Notes: generated from the letters alone by a model not told the origin. Counted from the first letter of the stretch, positions 25,156 through 38,479 are shown. The stretch: DNA of 64,000 bases from Coniella vitis (GCA_011317545.1 WUJK01000003.1:3658001-3722000), one strand, 5' to 3'. Made by a program: numbers and translations.

Positions 25156-25595
25156 GTCTGTCTCTTTCTAAACCCCCCTCCTCTTCCAAAACAAAACAGT
25201 ACTTCGACATGCTTCAAAACTGGGGAACATGGACCGATTTCCAACTCCTCCTCCAAACCCTCTCCAAAATCGCTCAAAAACACACCCTCATCCTCACCAC
25301 CACCAACACAAACACCACCATTCCACCAACACCAACACCACAAAACCAAATCACCCTCACAAACATCGCCACCCGCTGGATCCTCCAACAACCGTGCGTC
25401 GGCGCCGTCATCGTCGGCACCCGCCTCGGCGTCTCGACCCACGCGGCAGACAACCTCCACGCCTTTTGCTTTGCGCTGGATGCTGCCGATCTCGACGAGA
25501 TTAACCGTGTCGCGTTGGGCGCGCACGGCGAGAGGGCGCAGGCTGTCTTTGAGAAGCTGGGGGATTGTGGGAGTGAGTATCGGGCTATGCATTGA
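22532..25595 (+). CDS. Aldo-keto reductase with long N-terminal extension
   Basis: Eight exons: 22532-22559, 22632-22887, 23047-23671, 23956-24156, 24375-24551, 24734-24820, 25022-25111, 25200-25595; 619 aa. The C-terminal half is an aldo-keto reductase: the catalytic tetrad is visible as Asp298 and Tyr303 (DMADHYG), Lys330 (ATKW) and His367 (LLQFHWYD). A cofactor-side segment near the end reads RWILQQPCVGAVIVGTRLG. These enzymes reduce aldehydes or oxidise sugars with NAD(P)H; the substrate is not deducible. The first roughly 220 residues are unlike a standard reductase (usual family length about 310-350). They include a poly-Ser run coded by TCT repeats and Ala- and Gln-rich stretches, and I do not recognise them. 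The tiny first exon (28 nt) is supported by GTAAGT and by frame. The second intron holds a 107-bp TTC array. Confidence 0.85.
22901..23007. repeat. (TTC)n array, about 35 units, in intron 2 of the aldo-keto reductase gene
   Basis: A 107-bp uninterrupted TTC/CTT run forming most of a 159-bp intron (22888-23046). It creates long poly-Phe and poly-Arg shadow frames that are not genes. Confidence 0.97.
23251..23299. repeat. (TCT)n array coding poly-Ser in exon 3 of the aldo-keto reductase gene
   Basis: About 16 TCT/TTC units of the same motif as the intron 2 array, read here as serine codons between an Ala/Cys-rich helix and the reductase domain. Confidence 0.93.
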
Positions 25596-26414
25596 GAGTT
25601 GGAAATAAATAAATGGCTTGGAGTCTTTGAGAGACAAAGTATATATATATATATATATATATAGTCGAGATGAGAAAGAGGTACGGGGCAGAGATCTGTA
25701 CCGTATCGAATAGTCCCTTCATTCACTTGAATCAAGCACTCTCATGATTAAAAACAAAAAAGAAAAACAAAAAAAAAAAGCCCTCACGTTCATTCAGTAG
25801 ATTAATATATCCTGTGATGGTATGCAATTCATTTCATTTCATTCATTTCCACGGCGTGTGCCTTATGCTTAACCCCTCCCATGCAATCACAACCAAAGTG
25901 TAGATGTAGATAGATAACTAGGTCCCAAGGATTGTTTCTTCTTCTTCATATCTTGCTGTTGTTTCTGGTAATTTCTTCTATAGGTATATTTCCCTTTCTT
26001 TTTCTTTTTCCATTTCATCATCAAGACACTAAACCCAAACCAACGAGAAAAGTGTCTTTTTCGTTATATATCATCAAACACGGATATCCAGTATCTCGTG
26101 TACAGGTTTTTTTTTTCTTCAGCGTGTTGTATAAGTCGTCCACCTCTCTCAATCCCTTGCTCTGCACAGCAGATTAAAAAATTAAGGAACCAAGAAAAAA
26201 GAATAAAAAAAAAGTTAAAAAAAGAGGTGGATCGAAAAGAAGAAAGTAATCCAAAAAAAAAAAAAAAAAAAATCATGTCTTTCTTGTGTCATGTACATTG
26301 ACCGTTCCATCATCATCAAAAGTGGGTGAAATCTCATGGGGGATAAAAATCCACCTCATCGCAAAATTCATGCATGTGTGTCTGGGAGTTTTTTTGTGGT
26401 TCATGCTGTTTTAT
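25596..26414. other. Convergent intergenic region
   Basis: Tail-to-tail gap between the aldo-keto reductase (+) and the gene at 26415 (-). It contains an (AT)n run at 25640-25663 and long A- and T-rich tracts (around 25751-25780 and 26185-26273) that may serve 3'-end formation. No reading frame of interest. Confidence 0.65.
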
Positions 26415-28511
26415 TTAGCAAGCACCGTAGCGAACACCTCTCTTGCCGAGCTCCTTGCGACCGACAGGATCCTCGGGCCAGACCCAGCCACGGCTGCGCT
26501 TGGCCTCGCGCTTCTCGGCAAGCTGGGGCTGGGGCATCCAAGAGTCTCTGGCCAGCGCCTTTCTGCGGGTGCCCTCGGCAGGAGCGCCAATCTCGGCGCG
26601 CCAGGCAGCGTGGCCCTGAGGAAGAGGCTCGTCCGAAGCCAGCATACACAGGCCCCAAAGAGCCAGGCAGGCAGTCATGGGCACGTTCTCGGTGTCGAGC
26701 TCGCCATCGGCCGTGTAAGGGACCGAGGCAGTGGCAGCCAGCTGGCAGCTGGTCACCTCCATGAAACCAAAGTGGGGGGTGCCCTCGAGGCCGTTGCGGA
26801 CAACGACGAGCTCGATCTCGGTCAGGATGAAGCCGTAGCGGCAGCCGTGCTCGCGCATGACGTGGTGCAGGTGTGCAAGCCCGCGCAGGTACTCGACCTT
26901 CTTGACATTGCCCTCGACGCGCATGCCAGTGTTGAAGCGGTCAAAGGACTTGACCAGACCGACCACGCGGGCAGATGGCTTGCCACCAAAGATGGCAGCA
27001 GCAGACGAGGCGTCGCCGGGAACGGTGGCGACAAAGGTCTGGTCGCTGTCCTTGGTGGCGTGAGGACCAGTCTTGGAGGGCACCGAGAGCTGCAGCGGCC
27101 GGTTGGAGGACAGGGCCAGGGCAGCATTGAGCTTGGGCAGGTACCAGTTGGCGTAGATGGAGGCCAGGGCGGACTCGGTCTCGGGGTGGCGCTGGGAGCT
27201 GGCAGGAGGCGAGGGCAGGTAGGTGGACGGCACAGGGCAGCTGAGCAGCGAGGCGGCAGCGCCGTTGGACAGGGACATGATGGTGGAGGCGTTGAAGGAG
27301 GTCCAAGGGCGGATCTGGCGCACATCCCACCAAAAGTGCTTGGTGTGGGGGTCGCGCAGAGGAAAGGAAATGTGGCGCACGAGGCTGGGGGCGGGATTGG
27401 CCGAGTAGAGGTAGTTGAGCAGAGTGGTGTTGTTGGGAGAAGGAGCGGCGGCGGCACGAGGCAGAACCGAGGGCTGCAGCTGCTGCTGCTGCTGCACCAC
27501 GGGGTGCATGGCGTGGCAGTCGGCCACCACGGGGGCTGGCGGCGACACGGCGCGGGGAGCATAGGTGGTCTGCTGCGAGTAGGGCTGGAAGTAGGCGCTG
27601 GGTGGGGGCAGCGAGGCCAGCTCCGAGTGCGAGGATGAAACACGCATCATGGCCGGGGCAGCGGGCGACTCCTGTCTGGCGGGGGCCGGGGCGGGACCGA
27701 CGACGTATGTGTTGGGCATCTGGCGGTAGGCTGGGTAGCCGAAGCGGTCCACAGCCACGTCGTCGAGGTTGCAGGACGAGGCACGCTGCGAGCGAGGGTC
27801 GACGGCAGCAGCAACAGCAGGCGCACAAGGTTGCTGAACGGCAAAGGAAGCGGCGGGAAAGACGACTGGCGAGCCGACCAGGCTGGTCGGGCTGCTCTCG
27901 TGGCTCATGGGCGGCGAGTACGTCACTGGCACGGGGTTGGCGGTGTAGAGCGACTCGGGCATGGTCATGCTGCGCGCGTGGCCGCGGTAGCTGCTCCGCA
28001 TGGTCGACGAAGGCGCTGGCGAGGTCCTGGCACGCTTTGCCGGGCGGGCCGCGGGCTGGCTGTGGGCCACGGGCACCATCTGGGGCACAATGTTCTGGTC
28101 CTGGCTGCGGATCTTGGGCAGCAGCAGCGGGCCATGGGTGCGGATGACGGGAGAGCGAGACGGCGATGTCCTGCGGGTGCTGGCTGTGGTGGCAATGGAG
28201 TGGGAAGGCGACAGGTCCATGGAATAGGCGGTGGAAGCTGTTGACGAAGCCCGCGAGTGGTGGCTCTGGCTCTGGCTCTGCATCTGGGGCTGGGGCTGGG
28301 GCTGGGGCTGGGGCTGGGCCATGGGCATCTCGAGCACCGAGGCGTCAAAGCTGTAGTGTGGTGGTGTGGTGGGATCACAGGGGAATGTGAAGTCGAATGC
28401 CAGATCTCCCGAGAGTCTGTTTGTGATTGGCCACGATATTAGCTATTACTGTCCGTTTTGGGGGGATTTGGATGTTTATTTTTGGTGCTTGATTGCAACT
28501 CACGTGGACAT
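26415..28511 (-). CDS. Conserved-looking fungal protein with low-complexity N-terminus, function unknown
   Basis: Two coding exons on the minus strand, 28511-28504 and 28416-26415 (intron 28417-28503, GTGAGT...CAG), giving 669 aa. The first exon codes only Met-Ser and two bases of Thr; joining restores an in-frame start reading MSTLSGDLAFDFTFPCDP, about 30 residues longer than the internal Met at 28337. Residues to about 330 are Ser/Pro/Gln-rich with Pro-Gln and Gln repeats. From about 340 on a globular part begins (KHFWWDVRQIRPW, ESALASIYANWYLPKLNAAL, EHGCRYGFILTEIELVVV, FGFMEVTSCQLAA) and ends in a basic tail. The folded part has the look of a conserved fungal family sometimes misnamed sialidase; I cannot assign a function. 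No signal peptide is visible, so it is probably intracellular. Confidence 0.75.
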
Positions 28512-31500
28512 TTTGTCGGATGGGCAAGTCTGCTTTTTGTGTCTGCAACACACAAGACACGGCAGGATTATGAGATTAGACGAAGGATGGATGGACGAGG
28601 ATGACGACAGGATCTGACCAGAGGAGACCGGCTCCGAGGTAGCAGCAAAGCGAATCAAGCACAAAGAGGTGAAGCAAAACGAGAAGAAGGCGGCCGTTGC
28701 TGCTGTGAAGCAGGTCGAGGGAAGCGGCTGGTCTCGTGTCAAACGGCCAGGCCTCGCTCAGTAACCGTTGTTTCTAATAACCAGGTGGTGGCGGTGGTGG
28801 GAGCAGCAGGAAAAGTAAGCGGGCGGGAAGGATGTGGGCGTGCGAGGGTGAGATATAAGATGGCGGGGGAAAAAGGGAAAAATAAGAGATGATGCTGATG
28901 ATGAGGAATAAGCAAAGCAGAGGCCACAAGAGCAGCCGGGCGGGGGGAGAGACGGCATGTTAAATCCTCGATTGGGAAACCGAGAGAGCGACGAGAGCGG
29001 CGGTTAGCACTCTGCTGCTGCCCTGCCAGGCCAGGCTATGCCATGTCGTGCCGTGCCAGGCCATCGCATCGCATCGCATCGCGACCCAGCAGGTGGATGG
29101 GTGAGTCGTCGAGTCCGGAGCGGTGCCGGGGAGGGGGGCCAGCACGCTACTCGACGCGCCCCATCAAGCCATCAGGCCAGAGCTCGTGGGTGTGGAGAGT
29201 GGAGTCGGCAAAACGATAGCTGAGAGGCGAGCAAGGCAGGTTCATCAAGGCCATGCCAGGTCGGGGTCCGGGTCGAGGTCGAGGTCGGTGGCCAGGCTGG
29301 TGGTTGTGGTCCTAGGCCAGCGCGGCTGCAGAGATTTGATGGTGGGGGGACATGGGTACATCTGAAGGTACGTATCTCGTCTTTTTTTCTTTTCCTTCTT
29401 CTTTCGTCTCGATGGGGAGGTACGGAGGTACAAGAACCTGAAACGCGTTGAGCACCCAGGGAAGGAGCTTCTGGAGGGAAGACCCGATGTACCCAAGTCT
29501 CTACCGGGAAGCCGTTGCTAGTGGGGCTGAGCCTGAGCCTGGGCCAACCACAGGCCGCAGAATGGCACGCAGGGGTCTCTGCCAGGCTGCCCAATCAACG
29601 CATGATGCGGGTACTTCCAGAAGCTACATAGTATGCAGGCAGGTGGTTGCAGGAACGGTGGCATGAGCTTCGGCATGCACTCATGGCAGTAGTGTGGAAG
29701 TATCTCAAGGTGGCTGGGCTGGCTGGCAAACTGGCAGGCAAGCAGCTAAACAGAAGAAGGAAAAGAAACAAGACGGCAGACAGCATGAAGACGTTCGCAG
29801 GTACCGGCGGTCAGCACATGCACCTCCGTCTCTCGAATCCAAGCAAACTAGACAGCCTCGCTCATGCCTGCCCTGCCCTGCCCTGCCCTGCCATATCTGG
29901 GCTTACGTACATAGTAGTACATGGTACAATGTACATAGTAGGAAAAGAAAAGACTAGACGACACGGCGATCCCAACTGGCCGGCTGTGCTACGGATCGGG
30001 GGCTTCATGAATTGCGCTTTTTCTTCTCTCTGCTTTTTTTTTCCTTTTTGCGGGGTGATGCTCATTGCCTTTCTCCTATCTAGTACATATCATAGTGCCA
30101 AATACGAACATAGAGCCTCGTCGTTGGGGGCCCAGACTGGGGATCCCTCCACACGCAGCACCCGATAGAGGCAAACCGTGATGGGCAACAAGGGCCGGGT
30201 CGGGTCAAGCCAAGCCAAGCCAACAGAGCAGAAGCAGACCTGGCAGAGCACAGCACAGCGCAGCACAGCGCAGCCCAGCAAAGCTAACAGCAACAGGGCC
30301 CGGGTCCAGATTCCGCGGACAGAGAGCAAGCCGGGAAAGAAGTGGTGTTGATCCTGCCACTATGCACGTACTATGTGTACCGAATGTACGTTTGGACCTC
30401 GAAGACTATGCCCTTCCTGGGTATGCTGCTAGGATCTTGTTCGCGGGAAAGAAGGCCCTGGAAATCTTTTGTAGGTGTTCCCTCTCTGCTGCTGCTGCTG
30501 CTGCTCTTCGCTGCTCGCTCCGGCTCACGATGCCTTGACCGCTACTGTGGCATGCAGGCCGCGCAGAGTACTTGGTATCAAGTTACCTCGAAACCCTGAA
30601 AGATGGATGGCACTAGACTTGGGACAATGCTGGCTACAGGGGCCTTCTGCCCGCTGACTGGCTGGGCTGCTGCGGAGCCCTGCTGCATGGCTGCTCCAAT
30701 GAGTCATTGGGGCCCAAGCATCAAAGTGACTTGCAGGGTTACGTACTATCGCAGGTTCGGTATTGCGAGATGGTACTTGCTACGATGTATACTGTGATAC
30801 TATGTACTATGTAGTATGCTGCAGCACAACTCGGGATAGTACTATGACAGTCAGGATCAAACGAGAAAATAATAACGCCGACGAGGACGAACACATCCAT
30901 CATCGGGCAGCTTCCATACCTTGGCTCACCTGAGACAAAGTCACACACCCATATGATGAAATTATAACTCATTCAATCACAAAAAAAACTAAAAAATTCG
31001 TGGCTGTCACTGTCACTGCTCTCTCTGGTCACACCAAAACGCGTGCTCGCGTCTCGCGCCTCCTACTTGTTCGGCATGCATGTTTTTACCCAGTCATTTG
31101 TCAAAGCCGTGGCTCCCTCGCGTTTTTTGCGAGGGCATCGGTATTATTACTTGACACGTCAGACACCAGACTGGATGGGCTCTGGTACTTGTAACGCTCA
31201 CGTGATACCTTCGGAGTAGTAAGCCGGCAGACCTTGGCTGGAGGCAAGAAGAGGATTCTTGTCAACGTGATCACTTCCCCGATAAGTTTCTACTCTAATT
31301 GTAAGGGAATAGTAAGCAGAAAAGAAAAAGGGACCCTGGCCCGTCCAAATTGACACCTGGACATGATGCGCTGGCAAAAAGTGGCAGGACAGTTTGTATG
31401 ACAGGAGTTTTCCGATCGTTTCCGGGGAATAGTGTTGTAACTAGGCCGGCTCGGGGACGCAATCATCACAGCACGATCCAGAATCCTCCGATATCTCCTC

Positions 31501-33859
31501 TGCGAGCAAGGAACGGACCTCGGGGATACAGAGATACCTTGCGTATTACACAGTACTATGTAGCAGTATGGTGTTGGGAACAAAAAAAAAAAAAAAGGGC
31601 CTTGCTTGTTTTGGATACACTGACACTCGCATGGCATTGCAGCCCAACTTGCGAAACCATCGTGACCTCGTTCCGAGTTGCCAGTTGCCAGGTGGCAGTG
31701 ACAGGGACCGAAGGGCATAACGTCATTGATAAGAAACTTGCGGGAAAACAACTCATATTTGCTTTACAGAGCAGCAAATGACAACAAAGTCCAGTCAATA
31801 GTTGCTGCTCCTTGATCAGCTGGCCAAGCTGTTCTAATCCTACTACTGTGCACCATGTATGTGACCAGCCACTAATACGCCGGCCAGCCATTCAGCCAGC
31901 CAGCAAACCAGCCAGCCAGCCAGCTGATTGCTCAGCTACCAGACCAAAGGGACACTCTTGAATGGGACAAGCGAGAGAGGCGGATTGCGGTCCCGATGGA
32001 GTCTTGACTTTGTCAGCTGTAGCAGGTATGGCCGCGGGTTGCGGTCGGGTCTCGCAACCCAGCACCAGCACTGCCTGCCCGTTTGCCCAGCCGGCAGCGT
32101 CACTAATGAAGGTGTGCACACTGGCGACATGTTTTGTCTATTCTCGTTTGACTCTTCAATTTGTATCGCAGTTGAATGGCAGTGATTCAGCGTGACTTTC
32201 AGATCAAGTCTGCATACAATGCACTATGTACTATGTAGAACTGGAAATACCTCGGGGGGTGATGATCAGCCTCACATGGCACGACAGGCGGGACAGCCCG
32301 CGTAGTCTGGCACCCTTGATTAGGTCAGCTGAGCAGCCATGCAGAAGTATCTAGCTACATAGTACTTTCTTCATGTACACTTATCTGCTACGTGGTGATT
32401 ACTTGACTCAAGTACATAGTACGTACCCGACGCCTTTTTTTTTTTTGAATATGTTTTTTTTTTCGCTAGCCGCCGTAGCCTGGATTGCCGGCCGGGTACT
32501 GTGGTACCTCGAGTGCTCGATACTAGGTATCTTGTCTCGTGATTCTTTGCCCAACGCTGAAAGTGTACGCATACATACAGAGTAGAGCCACAATCGTAAT
32601 CACGAGAGCCTTTTTGATGCAATACTATGTAACAATGCGCTGACTGAGAAAAGAAAACATGTGATGGGAAAATACAAGCCCCCAAAATGCTTACCTTCTG
32701 TTTTCCAATGCACAGCCTTGTTTCACCCCCCGACGTCTGCGCTGCGCTGCGCTGCACAGCACAGCTGCAACTTAAACATGATCTGGCAGAAAGTTGCACT
32801 TTTGGCAACGCCCTCTGCTGCTACCTAAGATGGCAATATGCAGGCGCGGCCAAAACGCAACAAAAAACAGCACTTTGAAGTGAATAGACGGCTGATGAGT
32901 TTGATCAATGCGGCTGTCTTGCGTAAGCGCCATTTTTCTCACTGATGAGAGATCCGGGGGGGGGGGCTGTTGGCCTCCATCTGGCGCCTCGGCGGCTAAT
33001 GAAAGAGCACTTTGTTTTTGTATTGTTTCTAAATATCGTAAACGCCTTCGTATCACCATCCATACTCATGTTACATTTCCAAGAGGCCTCTCGCTATCCC
33101 ATTGTTTCGCTTACCAGCCAGACCTGGCGTCCCGCCGTCCAATGGTACCGCGAGTTGAAGGGGCACTTTCAGATGTTCAGTTTCCAAGAATCCCTTTGAT
33201 GCGACATAGTATGGATATATATAACATAAGCAACCGAAACACAAGCGCGCCGGCGGAAATTGTGTTGTTTGAGCAGTTGCGGCTGTGTACAATACTATGC
33301 TTTCATCTCATCTTGGAGCCGGCGATCAGAATACTAGATTATTTCGGGCACATGGCCCTTCTTGATACCTTATTGGCTTTGCCTGGGCGGTTGCAGAGAC
33401 TCAACGTCGTCAATGTCGCAATGGCCAGTGTGAACTGGTGCGCATTCCACAACAAATGGCCACGACGCGCACAGCCTTACCCACAGAGCCAGATCACGAA
33501 GCTGCAGCCGCCTGTCAATACGAAGGCGTCTCTTCTGGGCCTCATTGTCAAAAACAAACAGGCCCAAGCCCAGGCAGGCGGTTGCGGTGGCTGTTGCACA
33601 GCATTCGGGTGCTCGAGCCCCCAAAGGGCCCCTCCTCTCCTCCCTCTGCCCTCGTGTTCCTGGCTCCATCTGCTCTCCGCACTCCACGATGGGTCATCCC
33701 ATCGTGTCGCCATCCAGCCGCATCGCGTCACCCGCGTCGGCAGCCCGTCGCGAATCGTGGACATGTGGGAGGGGACACGGGCGCGCGAAACAAAAAGTGG
33801 GGACTCGGTATGCAGTGCAACGCTATCTTGGACTTTATACTACGTAAGCCAGCCTTCGG

Positions 33860-33960
33860 TCTCCTCATTGGCTGGCCTCAGTCGTCCCTGCGCGCCCGCT
33901 CTCATTGGCTACAGCCACTAGTGTGGAAGCTTTGACGCGCCCGCTCCCCCAAGTTCGCGT
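33860..33960 (+). promoter_or_regulatory. Possible promoter with paired CCAAT boxes
   Basis: The decamer CTCATTGGCT occurs twice, with ATTGG (inverted CCAAT) at 33867-33871 and 33904-33908, 37 bp apart, followed by a GC-rich stretch and then CT-rich sequence. Paired CCAAT boxes bound by the HAP/NF-Y complex are common in fungal promoters. No downstream gene was found, so direction and function are guesses. Confidence 0.25.
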
Positions 33961-36443
33961 CTCCGCGAACCCCGGCAGCAGAGCGACTTCCACCCCGCTC
34001 CCGCGTTCCCGTCTTCCCGGACGTGTGGTGTCTTGTGTCACCCTCCCTTCCGAACTATGACTCTTGTTGTTGTTGACTTTGTGTAAGAGAATCTGTGAGA
34101 GTGTGTCTTGCTCTGTATGTGTCATAGTCTGACTGGAGCAGCGGCGCAAAAGGACCCCCTCCTTTCCCAGCCATTTTGTGTGCATTGGACGGTGCAACTG
34201 TGGGCATCTTTCATGACGGCATCGTGGGGACTTGTTGGTGGTGTTGGCTCCCACCACCACACATTGCGGGCTTCGTCCGAGACTACCGAGGCTTGTTTTG
34301 CAAGGTAAGGTGCTTTGCACCCCTTTCAACTTGTGCCTCGGGCCCTTTTGCTCTTCTCTTTCGGCCAAGTCCCTGTCTGTGCCCAGGATGGAAAAAGAGA
34401 GCAGAAAAGGGACCGTTGCTTCCTACACCCACTTTATCCCATCCTTTTCGCCCAATGGTATTCTCGCACTCTTCAGATATCCCCCGCTTCTCGCTTCCTG
34501 CTTCTGCTCCAGGCCCAGAACAGAGCGATCCCAATTCCATTCCATCCGCAACCTTGGCAACCCCGACTCGCCCCCCCTCCCATCCTCAAGGTGCCCCAAC
34601 TCGGGCACATTCCTTGTTCCTCAATCCCATCTCTCTGTTTCTCTCTTTCACCGCCCAAGTCCTGTGTAACACGATGGACCGGCCTGCATGCATGCACGCG
34701 ACCCCCCCCTCTTCTTCTGCTTAGCTTCCTTTCTTCTTCCTTCCACTCCCCTCCTCCGGGCCGACCCCAGACCAAGAGGGAAGAAAAGAAGACTCTTTGG
34801 AGCAAAGAAAGAAAAATGACTCACTATCCACCAGCCAATGATTCTTCTTGGTCTCGATCGAGATGAAACACTCTGGGGAAAAAAGATGAAACATGAAACA
34901 GAGTTATGGAGAGAGGGAGTTCGGGAGCAACAGTCAAGTCAGTTGACAAGCCTCGAGAGTGCCGGTAGGGCTGGGCTGAGATGAAGGACTTGGGATGATC
35001 TCTCTTCTTGCTACCTTTCTCTTACCAAGCACATGGTACGTCGGATGATATGATGATCCTGTTCGTCATGTCCGTATTTCCAAACGGTGGCGGTCAACAA
35101 GATGGAGCTGTCAGCTCTTCATCGAGTACCTCCTACGACAACAAATCGCAAGCAGAGTTTTTTCCTTTTCGAAAAAGTCGATCCATCCATGCCTTCGTCC
35201 CTTCTCGGCTGTTCCTTTTCGCTTCCCTCCTTTCTTCATCCAGCACATCCTTCAACAGTCAGTGCTGGGCTCTAGAAGAACGATTCCCCCCGCCCCCCAT
35301 GATTCTACATCCGCGAAATTACCCATCAACCCAACGCTTCTGCAGCAAAAGTGGGCTTTATCACCACTATGTATGTAGTGCCTGGGCTTTACATCGTATC
35401 CCCCAACTGTGCATATCTAGTACATGCATGCTTTTCTCCTTTGGGCAAACCTTTCTTTTGCTTTTTTGGTCTTCCTTGCTTTCCTTTTTGTTGTTGTTTT
35501 TGCCACTCCCAACATCGCACACCGTTCATCGTTCTTTTTGATTCCCCCCCCCCCGGGGCTCCCCTCCCTTCTTTTTCCCACCTATCTGCTCTGCAATAAG
35601 CATGATGGAGTACAATAGTTGAAGTACTTACCATATATGCTTACTCGAAAGCCAATAACATCCAAAACATGGTATGATGTATTATTGCTATCATATTACT
35701 TCACGTAATAGACAAGGGGACCATGCAGATTGAATAGTCACTGATGAACCCAAATTCATATCAGGGAAAGGGTTTTCCCAAAAGCACCACCGCGCGCCAG
35801 ATTTCCGAGCCGTTTGGTAGCCATGTATTTATTGATTGCCTTTTTCTTTTTTTGCTTTCCTGCATCTCTAGTACATTATTACTCCCTGACTACTGTGTAC
35901 TACATGTGTAAGGGGTGCTCGGTCAGGAAAACACGCCTCCCAAGGCCCCAATTTTCTTCAATAAACCCAAAAAAAAGATACAGCCCCAGAAAAATCTTCC
36001 GAAAGGATCTTCCTTCTAGAACACCGCCAGAGTGGCGGGCGTTAGAAAACGTCCGAGCACAGCAGGGAACAAAACAGCTCATGAAGAAAGTAAAAAGAAG
36101 GGCCCCCAAAAAAGAAAGAGAAAAAGAAAGAAAAAACTAAAAACTACTACTACGAACTACTAGCAAAATGCAAACCCCCCCTCTCCTCCCTATACTATGT
36201 GTATCCCATCTAGTGAACAGACACGAGAGCTGCGCATGCAATTCTTTTTCCTTCTATAGTAGTCCCCCCTCAAACCCCCTCCTCACCAAATCAGTGGCCC
36301 GCTAACTAACGCAGGTGCATGACTTGAGAGCAGTTACCATCTAAGTCAGGACATAGAGTAGGGTGTGCCATGGCTTTGGACACCTCGTCATGACAAATTT
36401 TCTGGCCCCCCCCTCACCCCATTGACCATTGAGGATGATGATG

Positions 36444-36445
<2 letters not shown>

Positions 36446-36479
<34 letters not shown>
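36446..36479. repeat. (GA)n microsatellite
   Basis: About seventeen uninterrupted GA units in unique DNA. Confidence 0.95.
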
Positions 36480-36485
<6 letters not shown>

Positions 36486-38479
36486 ATCTGGAAGAATCCT
36501 CGTTCAAATTACAACCTACGTGATTTTGATTCGATGCTCTACCTGGCAAAAGATTCCTACGGAGTCGGAATAGTCCGTTTCCTTGACTACCTTGAGAATA
36601 CGAAAAAGCAATGCCATATGCAAATGGAATGTACGCACATGCAAGTAATTGACAAGGGAAAAAGAGAACATAATTCAGCTATACTATAGTAGAAAAAGAA
36701 AGAAAGAAAAAGAAATAAATAACCAAAAAAACATCCATTCAATCCATTAGCGGCCCAAACAAACATTGCCCCCTCCGTTCCTTTTCCCCGGTCCGAGAGG
36801 GGGGGGGCAAGCTAAAACAAAACGTAAAAGGACGACTTTTGTTTCAGGTCCTTCAAACAGACACTTCTTGATTGGCTGCTGAGTAGTCGACCGTTGAAAC
36901 TCCTTGTCTTTTTTTCTTTTTTCTTTTTCCCCTTCCCCTTCTTCTTACCTTTCCCACAACATCCCAAGATGTGAAAGTCTTTGCCGTCCTCCCGGAAAGA
37001 AGTACCAAAAGAACAAAAGAACAAAAAAAAAACAAAAACAAAAGGTAGATTCGTCATGTTCCACAAAAAGGAATATTGTGACGAATTGCTTACTTTTCTT
37101 TTCCGCAAGAACATTCTGCTAGGTTTGGTGACTGACATTACGGGGTTGTGAGATTACTGAAAACATCTTGCCCCAAAATCGTATTCCAAGCTTCAAAGCA
37201 TCAGACGCGTCCCCGGCTACCTGAACACCCTCCTTCTCCTCCTCCTCCTCTTGCACCACCATCCCCCATCCATCCATAAAACAATCGTCGTCATCTTTAT
37301 ATTATGTACATAGTATCCTCCGCTCCGTTCCTCTCACCCGCCCCCCTTCCCATTACCAGCAAGTATACGTTACACCTCCCAAGCCACCTCACCCAATCAT
37401 TTTCCCACAACCTCACAACACATATAAAAAAAAGTTGCATAATAGTAGATATAACATTTTCAATCCCGATTTTTAATTATTATTACTTATACGTTTGGAT
37501 TTCAATTTTCTTTTTCTTCTTTTTCTATTCTCCCCCCCCCCTTCACCTTCGTCCATCCCCTGACTCCCACAGACAAAACGCGTCATCACACTAGACTATT
37601 TTCGTGCTTTTTTTTCCTTTTTTTTTTTTTTCTCTTTTTCTTCCTTTTTTCTTTTCTTCTTCTCTTCGAAACCCTCCTCCTTGAGTTGTGAAAACTTGTC
37701 CTGCCTTGTTACCAAAATGTACATACAATTGTGTACTCATTCTCCCTCCCGTTACGTAGTCGACGACACATGGGGTACCATACAGGAAAAGAAGGAGAAA
37801 ACATGTCCTTCTTTCCCATTCCCCCCCCCCCCCCACCCAATTTTCCGGGTCCCCCTTTCGCCTCCGAGAGAGAGGTGAGACGGAGGTGTGTAGGTGGGTT
37901 GGTTGAATTGTGTCGTCGACCAAGACCAACAAACAAACTCGGTTTGACCAATTCCCCCCAGGCTTGTTTTATTTTGTTTTGTACGTCCCCCATGACCCAA
38001 CAGCAGAGAGGACCCAAGACCTCAGGATGGGTAAAAGCGAGAGAGCAAGAGAGAAAGGGGGGGGGGGTTCAGTAAAAGGAAACAGCAAGAAAGAAGGGTA
38101 TCCATTGGCTTTACTTTTGTTCTTGTTGTTGTTGTTGTCGTTGCAATCAACATCTTATATGAAAAAGAGGGAAGAAAAAAAAAATCCACAGTCGTAGTAA
38201 TTCACTCGGCCGCGTACATGAACCTTGTGCGATTCCCGCTCTCACCAACCCCCATTGTCACTCCTTGTGTCTCCTTCCTACGTACACATTCGTCTATCAT
38301 CCACACATAAGGAAAAAAACCACAAACACATTTCTAACCTTCTGCGCCTGTTTTTCTATGCCGGCCAGCTCTTCTAGGATCATGGAATTCGTGATGGCGA
38401 GTCCAAGGCTGTAACCTCAGTATATCGTAGTAGCAGTGGACCATTCAAAGAGCCAATTCACTCGCTGACATTTGTCCCC

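Larger units (their letters stand above)
28512..38479. other. About 10 kb of unique DNA with no convincing CDS
   Basis: The left end must contain the promoter of the minus-strand gene at 26415-28511. Elsewhere many open stretches of up to 337 codons exist on both strands, but they overlap each other, have no recognisable domain, and are rich in Pro/Ser/Arg as expected of shadow frames in CT-rich DNA. A promoter-like patch with two inverted CCAAT boxes lies at 33867-33908. Long CT tracts, a GA array at 36446-36479 and homopolymers fill 34700-38200. The motif TACATAGTA (or its complement) recurs at about 29629, 29907, 29933, 30799-30812, 31554, 32226, 32355, 32413, 32624 and 37304. A non-coding transcript or long leader is possible but not shown. 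Confidence 0.5.

Noticed and set aside
26286..27638. 450-codon open frame on the plus strand
   Set aside because: It lies entirely antisense to the conserved-looking gene at 26415-28511, is Gly/Val/Ala/Arg-rich without a domain, and arises from high GC at third codon positions of the real gene.
32908..33921. 337-codon open frame on the plus strand
   Set aside because: No recognisable domain or consistent amino-acid pattern, competing open frames on both strands, and no plausible start context. It may deserve a transcript check but is not supportable as a CDS.
34315..34866. 183-codon open frame on the plus strand
   Set aside because: Pro/Ser/Leu-rich translation of CT-rich DNA, overlapped by equally long frames in other phases.
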